Shown here piece after piece: positions 30,184 to 41,162 of a stretch of 64,000 nucleotides of DNA. Position 1 is the first letter of the stretch. Each line of letters starts with the position of its first letter. The notes beneath the pieces are model-generated. The model saw only the letters and a list, made by a program, of their open reading frames with translations. It made no database searches and was not told where the DNA came from. The DNA comes from Blattabacterium cuenoti (GTDB lineage: Bacteria > Bacteroidota > Bacteroidia > Flavobacteriales > Blattabacteriaceae). The DNA lies in contig NZ_CP059215.1 in the NCBI RefSeq assembly GCF_014252295.1, positions 451,681 to 515,680 of the forward strand, written 5' to 3'. The position numbers and the translations under genes were made by a program.

Positions 30184-31140
30184 TTATTCATCGAAACAGC
30201 CTATGGAAATATACTTATTTTTTCTCTTTCTAATAAGAGATTCTATTTCAATAATAGATAATTGTTTATAATGTTTTATTATTTTTTTTTTTACTAATTT
30301 ATAAGCTTTTCTTGGACAAAAATGAGCCCCTCCTAAAGGTTCTTTAATAATATCATCTATAAGATTTAATTTATACATATCTTCTGCTGTCAGTTTTAAT
30401 ACTTCTGATGATATCTCTTTCTTGTCCCATTTTCCCCAAAGTATTGTAGAGCAACTTTCAGGAGAAATAACAGAAAACCATGAATTTTCCATCATAGAAA
30501 TTTTGTCTCCTATTCCAATTCCTAAAGCTCCCCCGCTAGCTCCCTCTCCTATGATTAAAACAATAATAGGAACTTTTAAACACATCATTTCATAAATATT
30601 CTTTCCAATTGCTTCTCCTTGACCTCTTTTTTCTGCTTCAATTCCTGGAAATGCTCCTGGAGTATCAACAAAAGTAATAACAGGTTTACAAAATTTTTCC
30701 GCCAATTTCATTAAACGTAAAGCTTTTCTATATCCTTCAGGATTAGGCATTCCAAACCTTCTATATTGTCTATCTTTAGTATTTCTTCCCTTTTGTGTCC
30801 CTATTAACATAAAAGTATTTTCTTCTATTTTTCCAAAACCTCCTACTACAGCTTTATCATCTCCAAAATTACGATCTCCATGTAATTCTATAAAAGAATC
30901 TTTTTTTGTTATAGACTGTATGTAATCTAAAGTGTAAGGTCTGTTTGGGTGTCTAGATAATTGAACTCTTTGCCAGGAAGTTAAATTATTATGTATCTTT
31001 TTAATAGTTTCTTCTAATTTTGATTGTAATTGCCTACAAACTTCCTTCATATCTACTCCACTTTTTTCCTCTATCAACATACATTTAACATACTGATCTT
31101 TAATTTCTTGTATTGGCTTTTCAAAATCTAAGTATTCCAT
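30184..31140 (-). CDS. accA: acetyl-CoA carboxylase carboxyltransferase subunit alpha
   Basis: 318 residues of the crotonase-like carboxyltransferase fold. [15 protein letters not shown], the AVVGGFGKI region, [20 protein letters not shown] and [16 protein letters not shown] are characteristic. With AccD it moves the carboxyl group from biotin to acetyl-CoA, the first step of fatty acid synthesis. accD is not in the window. It follows sdhB after 14 bp. Confidence 0.97.
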   Translation of the reverse strand: MEYLDFEKPIQEIKDQYVKCMLIEEKSGVDMKEVCRQLQSKLEETIKKIHNNLTSWQRVQLSRHPNRPYTLDYIQSITKKDSFIELHGDRNFGDDKAVVGGFGKIEENTFMLIGTQKGRNTKDRQYRRFGMPNPEGYRKALRLMKLAEKFCKPVITFVDTPGAFPGIEAEKRGQGEAIGKNIYEMMCLKVPIIVLIIGEGASGGALGIGIGDKISMMENSWFSVISPESCSTILWGKWDKKEISSEVLKLTAEDMYKLNLIDDIIKEPLGGAHFCPRKAYKLVKKKIIKHYKQLSIIEIESLIRKRKNKYISIGCFDE

Positions 31141-31154
31141 TTCATATTCATAAA

Positions 31155-31916
31155 CTAAGTAATAAATGAACGAATATATTCACTATTCATTAAAGAAATA
31201 TATTCTGTAGATATTCCTTTTGGACATTCTATTTCACATGCTTGTGTGTTAGTACAAGATCCAAATCCTTCTTCATCCATTTTATTTATCATATTTAACA
31301 CTCTTCTTTTTCTTTCTATCTTACCTTGAGGTAGTAAAGAAAATTGCGAAACTTTTGCTGCAACAAATAACATAGCAGATTTATTTTTACATGCTGCTAC
31401 ACATGCTCCACAACCAATGCATATAGCAGCATCAAAAGCTTTATCCGCTTCGTCTTTTGAAATGGGAATCATGTTCCCATCTATTGTTTTTCCTAATGTA
31501 TTTACAGAAATAAAACCACCTGATATAATAATTCTATCAAAAGAAGATCTATCCACAATAAGATCTTTAATAACAGGAAAAGGCTTAGCTCTCCAAGGTT
31601 CAACATATATAGTTTCTCCTTCACTAAAATGACGCATATGTAGTTGACAAGTAGTAGTTAAATTATCCGGTCCATGAGGCCTTCCATTTATATGCAAAGA
31701 ACACATTCCACAAATTCCTTCCCGACAATCGTGATCAAATGCTATTGTAGAAGTCTCTTCTTTATTTTTTATGATTTCATTATTTAAAAGATCCAACATT
31801 TCTAAAAATGAGCTGTTAGGAGATATATTATTAACTATATAAGTTTTAAAATAACCTTTTTCTTTATTATTTTCTTGTCTCCATATTTTTAATTTAAATT
31901 TAAGTGGTTTTTTCAT
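31155..31916 (-). CDS. sdhB: succinate dehydrogenase / fumarate reductase iron-sulfur subunit
   Basis: 253 residues. An N-terminal plant-type ferredoxin domain ([20 protein letters not shown], then C in TTTCQLH) for [2Fe-2S], and the C-terminal clusters [11 protein letters not shown] and [15 protein letters not shown] for [4Fe-4S] and [3Fe-4S]. Passes electrons from SdhA to the quinone at SdhC. Next to sdhA (3 bp apart), in the order sdhC-sdhA-sdhB typical of Bacteroidota and Epsilonproteobacteria-like enzymes. Confidence 0.97.
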   Translation of the reverse strand: MKKPLKFKLKIWRQENNKEKGYFKTYIVNNISPNSSFLEMLDLLNNEIIKNKEETSTIAFDHDCREGICGMCSLHINGRPHGPDNLTTTCQLHMRHFSEGETIYVEPWRAKPFPVIKDLIVDRSSFDRIIISGGFISVNTLGKTIDGNMIPISKDEADKAFDAAICIGCGACVAACKNKSAMLFVAAKVSQFSLLPQGKIERKRRVLNMINKMDEEGFGSCTNTQACEIECPKGISTEYISLMNSEYIRSFIT

Positions 31917-31919
31917 ATT

Positions 31920-33947
31920 TTATTTATAAGATCGTGATTGTACTTTCACAAAAGTATAATTTAAATTTTCTTTATACATTATCTCATCACTAATAGGTTT
32001 ATTATCTAAATTTTCCCATACAGATACGTGTTTATAATGAATATCATCACGAAGAGCTTCTCCTTCTTTTGTTTGGTATTCTTCTCTAAAATGACTTCCA
32101 CAAGATTCTTTTCTATTTAAAGCATCCATTGCCATTAATTCTCCCAGTTCCAAAAAATCTGCAACACGGACAGCTTTCTCTAATTCAGAATTTAATCCAT
32201 CTTCAAATTTTCCAGGAACAAAAACATTTTTCCAAAATTCATTACGAAGCTCTTGGATCTTTTTTATAGATTCAGATAATCCAACATGATTTCTGCTCAT
32301 TCCCACATATTCCCACATAATATTTCCAAGTTTTTTATGAAAAAAATCCACAGGAATTTTTCCATTATTATTAACAAGTTTTCGAATTATATCCTTCACA
32401 TTTTTTTCTGATTTATCAAATTCTTCATGTTTTGTAGATATTTTATTTGGAAATCTTATATATCTAGAAAGATAATCTGATATAGTATATGGTAAGATAA
32501 AATATCCATCAGCTAACCCTTGCATTAAAGCAGACGCTCCTAATCTATTAGCTCCATGATCAGAAAAATTAGCTTCCCCTATAACATAACAACCAGGAAT
32601 AGAGGACATTAAATTGTAATCAACCCATAATCCTCCCATAGTATAATGAACCGCAGGATAAATTTTCATAGGAGTTTTATAAGGATTTCGATTGGTAATT
32701 TTTTCATACATATGAAATAAATTTCCATATTTAGAATCCATGTATTTTACTCCTAAATTAGTTGAATTTTTGTATTGATCTTTTTCAATGTCTTTATCCT
32801 TTTCTTTTCCATATTTATTTATTGCGGAGGAAAAATCTAAAAATACACCTTCTTTTTTCTCATTATTTTCTACTCCATATCCTTTATCACAACGTTCTTT
32901 AGCTGCTCTAGATGCAATATCTCTTGGAACAAGATTTCCAAATGAAGGATAACGTCTTTCTAAATAATAATCTCTTTCTTCTTCATCTATATTTTCAGGA
33001 TCTTTAGTTCCATTTCGTATCAAAATAGCATCTTCCAACTTTTTTGGAACCCATATTCTTCCATCATTTCTTAAAGACTCAGACATCAACGTTAACTTAG
33101 ATTGATAACTTCCGTGTATTGGAATACAAGTAGGATGTATTTGCGTATAACAAGGGTTGGCAAATAACCCTCCTTTTTTATGAACTTTCCATATAGCACT
33201 GGCATTAGATCCCATTGCATTAGTAGATAAAAAAAATACATTTCCATAACCTCCAGAAGCAATTATTACAGCATGTGCTGTATGTCTTTCTATTTTTCCA
33301 GAAACCAAGTTTCTAGCAATAATTCCCCTAGCTGCACCTTCTATAATTACCAAATCGAGCATTTCATGTCGATTATACATCTTTATTCTTCCTTTTCCTA
33401 TTTGTCTACACATGGCAGAATAACAAGATAATAATAATTGTTGACCAGTTTGTCCTTTAGCATAAAACGTTCTGGATACTTTTGTTCCTCCAAAAGATCT
33501 AGTTTCCAAATATCCAGCATAGTCACGAGCAAATGGAACCCCCTGAGCTACACATTGATCAATAATATTGGAAGAAATTTCTGATAAACGGTAAACATTA
33601 GCTTCTCTTGATCTATAATCTCCTCCTTTTATGGTATCATAAAAAAGTTGATAGATAGAATCATTATCTCCTTTATAATTTTTAGAAGCATTTATTCCAC
33701 CTTGAGCTGCAACAGAATGAGCTCTTCTAGGTGAATCTTGATAACAAAAAGCTTTTATTTGATATCCCAATTCAGATAAAGAAGCACAAACAGATCCACC
33801 AGCTAATCCAGTTCCTACTACAATTATTTCTATATTATATCTGTTATTAGGAGATACTAATTTTAAATTAGATTTATGATTCTCCCATTTTTTATTAATA
33901 GAACCCTCTGGAATTTTTGAATTTAACTTTAAATAATTTTTAGTCAT
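31920..33947 (-). CDS. sdhA: succinate dehydrogenase / fumarate reductase flavoprotein subunit
   Basis: About 675 residues. FAD-binding [17 protein letters not shown] (about residue 47), the covalent-FAD region [18 protein letters not shown], substrate-site IHPTCIP and the C-terminal [15 protein letters not shown] are present. Oxidises succinate to fumarate at the cytosolic membrane face, linking the TCA cycle to respiration. ATG 33947 ([15 protein letters not shown]) preferred; TTG 33953 is also in frame. Confidence 0.97.
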   Translation of the reverse strand: MTKNYLKLNSKIPEGSINKKWENHKSNLKLVSPNNRYNIEIIVVGTGLAGGSVCASLSELGYQIKAFCYQDSPRRAHSVAAQGGINASKNYKGDNDSIYQLFYDTIKGGDYRSREANVYRLSEISSNIIDQCVAQGVPFARDYAGYLETRSFGGTKVSRTFYAKGQTGQQLLLSCYSAMCRQIGKGRIKMYNRHEMLDLVIIEGAARGIIARNLVSGKIERHTAHAVIIASGGYGNVFFLSTNAMGSNASAIWKVHKKGGLFANPCYTQIHPTCIPIHGSYQSKLTLMSESLRNDGRIWVPKKLEDAILIRNGTKDPENIDEEERDYYLERRYPSFGNLVPRDIASRAAKERCDKGYGVENNEKKEGVFLDFSSAINKYGKEKDKDIEKDQYKNSTNLGVKYMDSKYGNLFHMYEKITNRNPYKTPMKIYPAVHYTMGGLWVDYNLMSSIPGCYVIGEANFSDHGANRLGASALMQGLADGYFILPYTISDYLSRYIRFPNKISTKHEEFDKSEKNVKDIIRKLVNNNGKIPVDFFHKKLGNIMWEYVGMSRNHVGLSESIKKIQELRNEFWKNVFVPGKFEDGLNSELEKAVRVADFLELGELMAMDALNRKESCGSHFREEYQTKEGEALRDDIHYKHVSVWENLDNKPISDEIMYKENLNYTFVKVQSRSYK

Positions 33948-33961
33948 TGACAAGAAAAGTA

Positions 33962-34609
33962 TTAGTTACCTTTGAAAAAAAACCAAATAGCGATAATAGA
34001 AAATCCACAACAAATAAACCAGAAATAAAAAAAACCAAATTTTTGTATCCAAATTAATCTATTTTTATTAGATAACCCTAAAGATTGGAAAGAAGATTGA
34101 AACCCATGGTTCAAATGAATTCCTAAAATAAAAAAGGAAAACACATATATAAGTGTATACCAAGGATTTTTAAATAAAGAAATAACTATATTATAATCCG
34201 AAGTATAGTTATGATTTGAATATTTCATAGGTATCATAAAATTTACAATATGTAAAATTAGAAAGCATAAAATCAAAATTCCTGTATATATCATTGTGCG
34301 ACTGCTAAATGAAATTGTAAAATAATTCATAGCATAGTCTACTTTCCCTTTTGCCTTTCTATTTTGTAAATGTAATTTAACTCCAAACAGAATATGAACT
34401 AAAAATCCTATAAAAAGAACATATTCCATAATTCTAATAAATAAATTTCTTCTCATGAAAGAAACAGCATCATTAAAAGATTGTTCTCCTGAAAAAAGAA
34501 AAAGATTAACACTCAAATGCAATAGCAAGAAGACCATAAGAAATACACCTGTAGTCGCCATAACTATTTTTTTCCCAACAGAAGATCGAAAAAAATGAAA
34601 CTGATTCAC
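33962..34609 (-). CDS. sdhC: succinate dehydrogenase cytochrome b subunit
   Basis: 215 residues with five predicted membrane helices (about 13-38, 58-78, 105-125, 150-172, 185-212) and conserved His residues in [29 protein letters not shown] and GIHLNHG that fit ligation of two b hemes. Anchors SdhAB and reacts with quinone. This single-anchor type is usual in Bacteroidota. Starts with GTG at 34609 ([14 protein letters not shown]); no ATG is available upstream. Confidence 0.93.
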   Translation of the reverse strand: MNQFHFFRSSVGKKIVMATTGVFLMVFLLLHLSVNLFLFSGEQSFNDAVSFMRRNLFIRIMEYVLFIGFLVHILFGVKLHLQNRKAKGKVDYAMNYFTISFSSRTMIYTGILILCFLILHIVNFMIPMKYSNHNYTSDYNIVISLFKNPWYTLIYVFSFFILGIHLNHGFQSSFQSLGLSNKNRLIWIQKFGFFYFWFICCGFSIIAIWFFFKGN

Positions 34610-34668
34610 TGATTGAATTTAGTTAACTTAAAAATATATTGTTAAGATGTGTAAATATAATAAGATAT

Positions 34669-35844
34669 TTACAATTTATGTAAATTTTTTTGTTCCCTAA
34701 TTTTTTGTAAAGATTTTATTAATAAATCTATATCTTTTTTTTTATTAAAAATTCCAAAAGAAATTCTAATAGGCATCATTTTATTTAATAAACTTGAATT
34801 TGTTATGGTTTTAATAACGTGAGAAACTTTTTTTGCATCATTATTACATGAGCTTCCTTTAGAAACGGAAACTCCCATTAAATCTAAATGAAAATATAAC
34901 AGGTAATCTTTTTTTGTTGGATATAAAAAACTTAATATAGAAGGAAGACTCCTATTAATATCAGATGATAATCCATTAAAAATAATATTTGGGATAATTT
35001 TATTTAATTCTGAAATACAATAAAATTTCAAACTTCTTATTTTTTCTATATGATGAGAAAAATTAGAACAAGATAATTGTAACGCTTCTGATAATCCAAC
35101 TATTCCATACGTATTTTCTGTTCCGGAACGAATTCCATATTCTTGAAAACCTCCAGTTATAAAGTTTTTTATTTTTTTCAGAATATGATTTCTGATGAAT
35201 ACAAAACCAATTCCTTTTGGACCATAAAATTTGTGAGCACTTGCAGTAACAAAATCAAAAGATAATTTTTCCATATTAATAGGAAAATTTCCAATAATTT
35301 GAATCGTATCTGAATGAAAATAAAAATTATATTTTTTGTACAAAAATAGAATTTTCTCTAGTTCTAATAAATTTCCAATTTCATTGTTTGCATACATTAA
35401 ACTTACAAGTGTTTTTTTAGAAGAATTTTTTTTCAAAATATCTTCCATATGATTTAAATCAAGTATTCCTTTCTCTTTAAGTTGAACAAAACTTACACAT
35501 ACTTTATGTTTATGAGATAAATCAATAACAGTTTGTAAGACAGAATAATGTTCTAATTTGGAAGTTATAATATGTTGAACACCTAAATTTAATACAGAAG
35601 ATCTCAATACTAGATTATTTGCTTCAGTTCCTCCAGAAGTAAAAACAATTTCATAAGGAGATGCTGTTATGTTTTTTGCTATACGAATTCTAGATTCTTC
35701 TATCATAGAACGTGCTTCTCTTCCATAACTATGTTGTATCGAAGATGGATTCCCAAATGAGTATTTTAATGCATTATTCATGACTTTAATTACTTCACTT
35801 CTTATTGGTGTTGTAGCAGCATTGTCTAAATATGCTCTTTCCAT
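34669..35844 (-). CDS. cysteine desulfurase (NifS/IscS type)
   Basis: 391 residues, a class V PLP enzyme. AYLDNAATTPI at the N-terminus, the PLP lysine in TASAHKFYGPKGIGF (about residue 205), RSGTENTYGI, and the active-site Cys in SKGSSCNNDAKKVSH (about 330). It takes sulfur from cysteine for Fe-S clusters and tRNA thiolation. The short gap before Cys and the sequence style fit the NifS/IscS group rather than SufS. Whether it serves Fe-S assembly or tRNA modification is not decided by its neighbours (sdhC downstream, rny divergent). Confidence 0.93.
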   Translation of the reverse strand: MERAYLDNAATTPIRSEVIKVMNNALKYSFGNPSSIQHSYGREARSMIEESRIRIAKNITASPYEIVFTSGGTEANNLVLRSSVLNLGVQHIITSKLEHYSVLQTVIDLSHKHKVCVSFVQLKEKGILDLNHMEDILKKNSSKKTLVSLMYANNEIGNLLELEKILFLYKKYNFYFHSDTIQIIGNFPINMEKLSFDFVTASAHKFYGPKGIGFVFIRNHILKKIKNFITGGFQEYGIRSGTENTYGIVGLSEALQLSCSNFSHHIEKIRSLKFYCISELNKIIPNIIFNGLSSDINRSLPSILSFLYPTKKDYLLYFHLDLMGVSVSKGSSCNNDAKKVSHVIKTITNSSLLNKMMPIRISFGIFNKKKDIDLLIKSLQKIREQKNLHKL

Positions 35845-35867
35845 TAATTGAAAATTCCTATTTTAAA

Positions 35868-35875
35868 CAAATATA
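35868..35875 (-). promoter_or_regulatory. possible -7 element of the cysteine desulfurase gene
   Basis: The minus strand reads TATATTTG, matching TAnnTTTG, 24 bp before the start codon. No TTTG lies at the usual spacing. It overlaps an 18-bp perfect palindrome (35870-35887). The rest of the 203-bp divergent region to rny (35845-36047) is AT-rich with no other clear signal. Confidence 0.4.
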
Positions 35876-36047
35876 TTATAATATATTCAAATATCATTTG
35901 ATAAAAATATATTATCAATAATTTTTTTCTTTAATCTCGTATATTTATTTATAAACCTTAAAAAAATTGAATAATTTTTATTAAGTGTTTTTTGTTTTAA
36001 AAATGTTATTAAAATGTCTATTTTATTTTTATTTAAATTGAGTAAAT

Positions 36048-37619
36048 ATGAAAATAAATGTTGGATTTTTGTTCCTCATGGGGTTTGTGATTGGAATTAT
36101 TGCATCTTATTTTTTTGGAAAAAAAACCATATTAAGAAAATATATTCAATTGTTAGAAAAAACTGATTTTCAAACTAAAAAAATCATAGAAAATGCTGAA
36201 AAAAAAGGTGAATCCATAAAAAAAAAGAAAATGCTTCAAGCAAAAGAAAAATTTATAGAACTCAAATCAAAACATGAAAAAGATGTTCATCTTAGAGAAA
36301 AAAGAATTATAGATACAGAAAATAAAACAAAAGAAAAAGAAAACAGATTATCTAGAGAAATAGAAATTTACTTTAAGAGAAACAATCGTTTAGAAACACA
36401 AATTAATGATTATGAAAAAAAATATAAAATTCTAAAAAATCAACAAGAAGAATTTAAAAAAATGCATATTAAACAAGTAGAAATTCTTGAAAAAATATCC
36501 AATTATACTTCCGAAGAAGCTAAAAATGAATTAATTGATAATTTTAAAAATGAAGCAAAAATTAAAGCTCAATCTTACGTACAAAATATTATAGAAGAAT
36601 CGCAATTAACTGCAAAAATGGAAGCAAAAAAAATTGTTGTTCAAGCCATTCAAAGAATAGGAACAGAACAATCCGTAGAAAATGCAGTGTCTGTTTTTAA
36701 TATAGAATCAGATGATGTCAAAGGACGTATTATTGGACGAGAGGGAAGAAATATAAGAGCTTTAGAAAAGGCTACAGGGGTAGAAATTATTGTAGATGAT
36801 ACCCCAGAGGCTATTCTTTTATCTTGCTTCAATCCCATACGAAGAGAGGTGGCTAGATTGTCTCTTCATAAATTAGTGATTGATGGACGTATACATCCTG
36901 CAAGAATTGAAGAAATAGTAGAAAAAACGAAAAAGCAAATTGAAGAAGAAATAGTTGAAATAGGAAAAAAAAATATAATAGATTTAGGTCTTCATGGAAT
37001 TCATCCAGAATTAATTAGAATGATAGGAAGAATGAAATATCGTTCTTCTTATGGACAAAATTTGTTACAACATTCTAGAGAAGTAGCACATTTATCAGGA
37101 ATATTAGCTTCTGAACTAGGTTTAAATGCAAAATTGGCAAAACGTGCAGGATTGCTACATGATATAGGTAAAGTTCCTGAAAGTGAATCTGAACTTCCTC
37201 ATGCTATTTTAGGAATGCAATGGGCAGAAAAATATGGAGAAAATATGGAAATTTGTAATGCAATAGGATCGCATCATGATGAAATTGAGATGAAAGTACT
37301 AATATCTCCTATTGTACAAGTTTCAGATTCCATTAGTGGAGCTCGTCCTGGAGTAAGAAGAAATTCTTTTGAATCCTATTCTAAAAGACTAAAAAATTTA
37401 GAAGATATAGCTTTTAGTTTTTATGGAGTTAATAAAGCTTTTGCTATACAAGCAGGAAGGGAATTACGTGTTTTAGTGGAAAGCAATAAAATTGATGATA
37501 AAAAAGCTTTTCAGTTATCTTGTGACATAACAGAAAAAATAAAAAATGAGATGACTTACCCTGGTCAGATAAAAGTAACAGTGATTAGAGAAACCAGAGC
37601 TGTTCAAATAGCTAGATAA
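36048..37619 (+). CDS. rny: ribonuclease Y
   Basis: 523 residues. An N-terminal membrane anchor (about 4-22), a long charged coiled coil (about 25-175), a KH RNA-binding domain ([19 protein letters not shown], about 225) and an HD phosphodiesterase domain ([10 protein letters not shown], about 367, with GSHHDE). Membrane-tethered endoribonuclease that starts mRNA decay. It precedes the deoxyhypusine-synthase-like gene by 11 bp on the same strand. Confidence 0.97.
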   Translation: MKINVGFLFLMGFVIGIIASYFFGKKTILRKYIQLLEKTDFQTKKIIENAEKKGESIKKKKMLQAKEKFIELKSKHEKDVHLREKRIIDTENKTKEKENRLSREIEIYFKRNNRLETQINDYEKKYKILKNQQEEFKKMHIKQVEILEKISNYTSEEAKNELIDNFKNEAKIKAQSYVQNIIEESQLTAKMEAKKIVVQAIQRIGTEQSVENAVSVFNIESDDVKGRIIGREGRNIRALEKATGVEIIVDDTPEAILLSCFNPIRREVARLSLHKLVIDGRIHPARIEEIVEKTKKQIEEEIVEIGKKNIIDLGLHGIHPELIRMIGRMKYRSSYGQNLLQHSREVAHLSGILASELGLNAKLAKRAGLLHDIGKVPESESELPHAILGMQWAEKYGENMEICNAIGSHHDEIEMKVLISPIVQVSDSISGARPGVRRNSFESYSKRLKNLEDIAFSFYGVNKAFAIQAGRELRVLVESNKIDDKKAFQLSCDITEKIKNEMTYPGQIKVTVIRETRAVQIAR

Positions 37620-37630
37620 AAATAAAAATT

Positions 37631-38605
37631 ATGAAAGAATCTTCTATTACTTCTTTTATTAAGAAATACTTTCTTCATTTTAATGCTTTAACTCTATCAG
37701 AATCGGCTAAAGCGTATAAAAATCATACTAAAAATAATGGAAAAATGATGATTGCATTAGCAGGAGCAATGAGTACTGCTGAATTAGGTAAAATATTATC
37801 TGAGATGATTAGAAAAGACCAAGTTCATATTATTTCTTGTACTGGAGCTAATTTAGAAGAAGATATATTGAATTTAATAGCACATTCTCATTACAAAAAA
37901 ATACCGAATTATAGAGATTTAACTCCGGATAATGAAAAAAATTTTTTGAAAAAAGGATATTATAGGGTTACAGATACTTGTATTCCAGAAGAACAAGCTT
38001 TTAAAAAATTACAAAAATGTATTTTTCAAGTATGGAAAAGAGCTAAAGAAAAATCAAAACGTTATTTTCCTCATGAATATATTTATCAATTATTATTAGA
38101 AAATATTTTAGAACCCTATTACAATATTAATCCAGAAAATAGTTGGGTATTAGCTGCTGCTAAAAAAAATCTACCAATGGTAGTTCCAGGATGGGAAGAT
38201 AGTACTATAGGAAATATTTTTTCTTCATATTGTATGAAAAATAAGCTTCAACCTTTTCTTGTAAAGAATGGCATAGAATATATGATTGATTTAGCTAAAT
38301 GGTATCAAAAAGAATCTATAAAACACAAAATAGGTTTTTTTCAAATTGGAGGAGGTATTTCCGGGGATTTTCCTATTTGTGTCGTTCCTATGCTATCTCA
38401 AGATATAGGATTTTCTGCTACTCCTTTCTGGTCTTATTTTTGTCAAATTTCAGATTCTACAACAAGTTATGGATCTTATTCAGGGGCTATTCCAAATGAA
38501 AAAATAACTTGGGGAAAACTGGACAAAGATACTCCAAAATTTATGATAGAATCAGATGCAACCATAGTTGCTCCACTTATTTTTGCATATGTGTTGAATA
38601 TGTAA
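37631..38605 (+). CDS. deoxyhypusine synthase family protein (probable polyamine aminopropyl/aminobutyl transferase)
   Basis: 324 residues. The family NAD-binding core is recognisable (ALAGAMSTAELGKILSEMI, ISCTGANLEEDI) and the lysine that forms the enzyme-intermediate in eukaryotic enzymes is kept in ITWGKLDKD (about Lys296), followed by ESDATIVAPLIFAYVL. Bacteria lack eIF5A, so the true substrate should be a small polyamine. Bacterial homologues (SpeY-like) have been linked to homospermidine or related polyamine synthesis. The family is secure; the specific reaction is not. It lies between rny and lpd with no polyamine genes nearby. Confidence 0.85.
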   Translation: MKESSITSFIKKYFLHFNALTLSESAKAYKNHTKNNGKMMIALAGAMSTAELGKILSEMIRKDQVHIISCTGANLEEDILNLIAHSHYKKIPNYRDLTPDNEKNFLKKGYYRVTDTCIPEEQAFKKLQKCIFQVWKRAKEKSKRYFPHEYIYQLLLENILEPYYNINPENSWVLAAAKKNLPMVVPGWEDSTIGNIFSSYCMKNKLQPFLVKNGIEYMIDLAKWYQKESIKHKIGFFQIGGGISGDFPICVVPMLSQDIGFSATPFWSYFCQISDSTTSYGSYSGAIPNEKITWGKLDKDTPKFMIESDATIVAPLIFAYVLNM

Positions 38606-38647
38606 ATAAATTATGTTTGTAAATTTAAATAATTGATAATAAATAAT

Positions 38648-38671
38648 ATGAATAATAATATGAATAATAAT
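38648..38671 (+). repeat. 12-bp tandem duplication at the lpd start
   Basis: ATGAATAATAAT occurs twice (38648-38659 and 38660-38671), followed by a third related unit ATGAATATATAT. Each copy begins with an in-frame ATG, so lpd has three stacked candidate start codons. Confidence 0.95.
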
Positions 38672-40081
38672 ATGAATATATATGATCTTATTGTTATTGG
38701 ATCCGGACCTGGAGGATATGTTTCCGCTATTAGAGCTAGTCAATTAGGACTTCGTACTGCAATTATAGAAAAATATCAAAGATTAGGTGGAACATGTTTG
38801 AATGTAGGTTGCATTCCTTCTAAATCTCTTTTAAATTCTTCTAAGTATTTTTCATTAGCTAAAAATGATTATTCTTCACATGGAATTTTTTTTGAAAAAT
38901 TATTTTTCGATTTTCAGAAAATGATGAATAGAAAGAATGAAATAGTAAAAAATATGAATAATGGAATTAAATATTTAATGAAAAAAAATAAAATTGATGT
39001 GTATGAAGGAATAGGTTCATTTGAAACAAATAATATACTTTCTATAAAAGAAAGAAAATCACTAAAAAAAAAACAAAAAATACAATTTAAATATTGTATA
39101 ATATCCACAGGATCTAAACCTTTATGTTTCTCTTATTTAAATTTTGGAAATAAAATTATTTCTTCTACAGAAGCTCTCTCTTTAAATGAAGTTCCTGAAA
39201 AGATCATAATAATTGGAGGAGGAATCATTGGATTAGAATTAGGTTCTATTTTTAATAGATTAGGAAGTCAAATAACCATTATAGAATCTGCAGATGAAAT
39301 CATATCAAACATGGATGATTCTTTAAGTAAAGGAATTAAAAGAATTTTAGAAAAATCTTCTATACAAATAGAAACTTCTTTATCTATCACTCATGTTCTT
39401 GAAAACACTAAAGAAGTATCAATTTTTGTTAAATCAAAAAGTGGGAAAAAAATGAAATTTATAGGAGATTACTGTTTATTATCAATAGGAAGAACTCCAT
39501 ATACGAAAAACATAGGATTAGAAAATATAGGAATTAAAAGAGATAAAAAGGGATTCATATTAGTTAATGATTTCTTGCAAAGTAATATCAAAAACATATA
39601 TGCAATCGGAGACGTAATAGGAGGAAAAATGTTAGCACATAAAGCGGAGGAAGAAGGATTACATGCAGTAGAACATATTACTGGACAAAAACCAAACAAA
39701 TTAAATTACAATTTAATTCCATCAGTAATTTATACACATCCTGAAATAGCTAGCGTTGGATATTCAGAAAATCAAATAAAAAAAGAAAAAATAGAATATA
39801 ACGTAGGAATTTTTCCTATGAAAGCATTAGGAAGATCTCGAGTAAGTGGATGCATAGAAGGGTTTTTAAAAATGATTTCCCATAAAAAAACAGATGAAAT
39901 ATTAGGAGTTCATATAATAGGAGATCATGCTTCAGATATGATAATGGAAGCATCCGTTGCTATGGAATTCCGTTCCTCTTCAGAGGATATATATAGAATT
40001 TGTCATCCTCACCCCACTTTTAGTGAATCTTTCAAAGAAGCCGCTTTACTAAGCTTTGAAAATAAATCCATACATATATAG
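38648..40081 (+). CDS. lpd: dihydrolipoyl dehydrogenase (E3)
   Basis: About 477 residues. FAD-binding VIGSGPGGYVSAIRASQLG, redox disulfide GGTCLNVGCIPSKSLL (about residue 50), NAD-binding IIGGGIIGLELGS, and the C-terminal catalytic HPHPTFSES. Reoxidises lipoamide in 2-oxo-acid dehydrogenase complexes. Three in-frame ATGs occur (38648, 38660, 38672) because ATGAATAATAAT is tandemly repeated. MNIYDLIVIGSGPGG from 38672 would fit the family best; I give the first ATG. A TTG at 38633 is also in frame. Confidence 0.95.
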   Translation: MNNNMNNNMNIYDLIVIGSGPGGYVSAIRASQLGLRTAIIEKYQRLGGTCLNVGCIPSKSLLNSSKYFSLAKNDYSSHGIFFEKLFFDFQKMMNRKNEIVKNMNNGIKYLMKKNKIDVYEGIGSFETNNILSIKERKSLKKKQKIQFKYCIISTGSKPLCFSYLNFGNKIISSTEALSLNEVPEKIIIIGGGIIGLELGSIFNRLGSQITIIESADEIISNMDDSLSKGIKRILEKSSIQIETSLSITHVLENTKEVSIFVKSKSGKKMKFIGDYCLLSIGRTPYTKNIGLENIGIKRDKKGFILVNDFLQSNIKNIYAIGDVIGGKMLAHKAEEEGLHAVEHITGQKPNKLNYNLIPSVIYTHPEIASVGYSENQIKKEKIEYNVGIFPMKALGRSRVSGCIEGFLKMISHKKTDEILGVHIIGDHASDMIMEASVAMEFRSSSEDIYRICHPHPTFSESFKEAALLSFENKSIHI

Positions 40082-40110
40082 ATTGATAAAATACCATTCT
40101 CCTATTTATT

Positions 40111-40770
40111 TTAAATAACCCAAATAATTGGTTTTTTTCCTTTTTTGTCTAAAAATTCATTAGTTTGTAAAAAATGTTGAGATCCAAAAAAACCCATATG
40201 GACAGAAAATGGAGATGGATGTGATGTTTTTAAAATAAAATGATTGTTAAAAGGGTTAATTAAAAATATTTTCTTATGAGCATATTTACCCCACAAAAGA
40301 AAAACAATATTTTTTCTGTTATTGGAAATAAATTTTATAATTTGATCTGTAAAAAATTCCCATCCTATGTTCTTATGAGATCCAGGATCACCTTTCCTAA
40401 CTGTTAGGATAGAATTTAATAATAGAACCCCTTGTTGAGCCCAATGAATTAAAGATCCACTAGAAGGAATTGAGCAATTAAAGCAATTCTTGATTTCTAC
40501 AAAAATGTTCCTTAATGAAGGAGGAAATGGAATTCCATTTGGAACTGAAAAACAGAGACCATCCGCTTGATTTTCTTTATAATAAGGGTCTTGTCCTAAG
40601 ATAACTACTTTCAATTTTTGAAAAGGACAATATCTTATAGAAGAAAAAATATTTTCTTTTTTCGGAAAACAAATAAAATTGTCATATTCTTTCTGAATTA
40701 ATTTTATTAATCTTATAAAATAAGGTTTTTTATATTCTTCTTTTAGAAATATTTTCCAATGATAATTCAT
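40111..40770 (-). CDS. ung: uracil-DNA glycosylase
   Basis: 219 residues. The catalytic motif GQDPYYKENQADGLCFSV (Asp about residue 65), LLLNSILTVRKGDPGSH and the C-terminal HPSPFSVHMGF (catalytic His about 188) are complete. Removes uracil from DNA in base excision repair. With mutS, recG and uvrD it shows that this window keeps several repair routes. It follows the ferredoxin gene by 11 bp on the same strand. Confidence 0.97.
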   Translation of the reverse strand: MNYHWKIFLKEEYKKPYFIRLIKLIQKEYDNFICFPKKENIFSSIRYCPFQKLKVVILGQDPYYKENQADGLCFSVPNGIPFPPSLRNIFVEIKNCFNCSIPSSGSLIHWAQQGVLLLNSILTVRKGDPGSHKNIGWEFFTDQIIKFISNNRKNIVFLLWGKYAHKKIFLINPFNNHFILKTSHPSPFSVHMGFFGSQHFLQTNEFLDKKGKKPIIWVI

Positions 40771-40781
40771 ATCATTTTATA

Positions 40782-41141
40782 TTATTTTTCATGCAAAAAA
40801 TTTTTTTTCTTAAAAAGTTGATTTTTTGTTTCTATATTGCTTTTATCTAATATACAGCAATTTACAGGACATATTGTAATGCATTGTGGTTCATCATAAA
40901 AACCAACGCATTCCGTGCATTTTTCTGAAACAATAAAATATATGTCCTTTTCTTTAGGTTCCTGTTCTACAATTGGATTTGAACAAAAATATTCCTCTCC
41001 CTTTTCTCTTTTTCTTTTTAATCCTAAAGAAGTTCCATCCGACATTCTCCATTTTTTACCTCCTTCATAAATTGCATTATTGGGACATTCAGGTTCACAA
41101 GCACCACAATTAATACATTCTTTTGTGATTTTTATGGACAT
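40782..41141 (-). CDS. 2[4Fe-4S] ferredoxin
   Basis: 119 residues. Two four-Cys clusters: [12 protein letters not shown] (about residues 10-21) and [18 protein letters not shown] (about 75-92), with a basic insertion between them. A soluble electron carrier of the Bacteroidota long-loop type. Divergent from the acyl-CoA reductase gene, with only 21 bp between the two start codons. The same two families are neighbours in many Flavobacteria, often with serC/serA, so they may act together. Partner and direction of electron flow are not known from sequence. Confidence 0.92.
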   Translation of the reverse strand: MSIKITKECINCGACEPECPNNAIYEGGKKWRMSDGTSLGLKRKREKGEEYFCSNPIVEQEPKEKDIYFIVSEKCTECVGFYDEPQCITICPVNCCILDKSNIETKNQLFKKKNFLHEK

Positions 41142-41162
41142 TGTATTTTATAAATAAAAAAA

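Noticed and set aside
35870-35887. 18-bp palindrome upstream of the cysteine desulfurase gene as an operator
   Set aside because: Made only of A and T in a very AT-rich gap; such palindromes arise readily by chance and no repeat of it was seen elsewhere.
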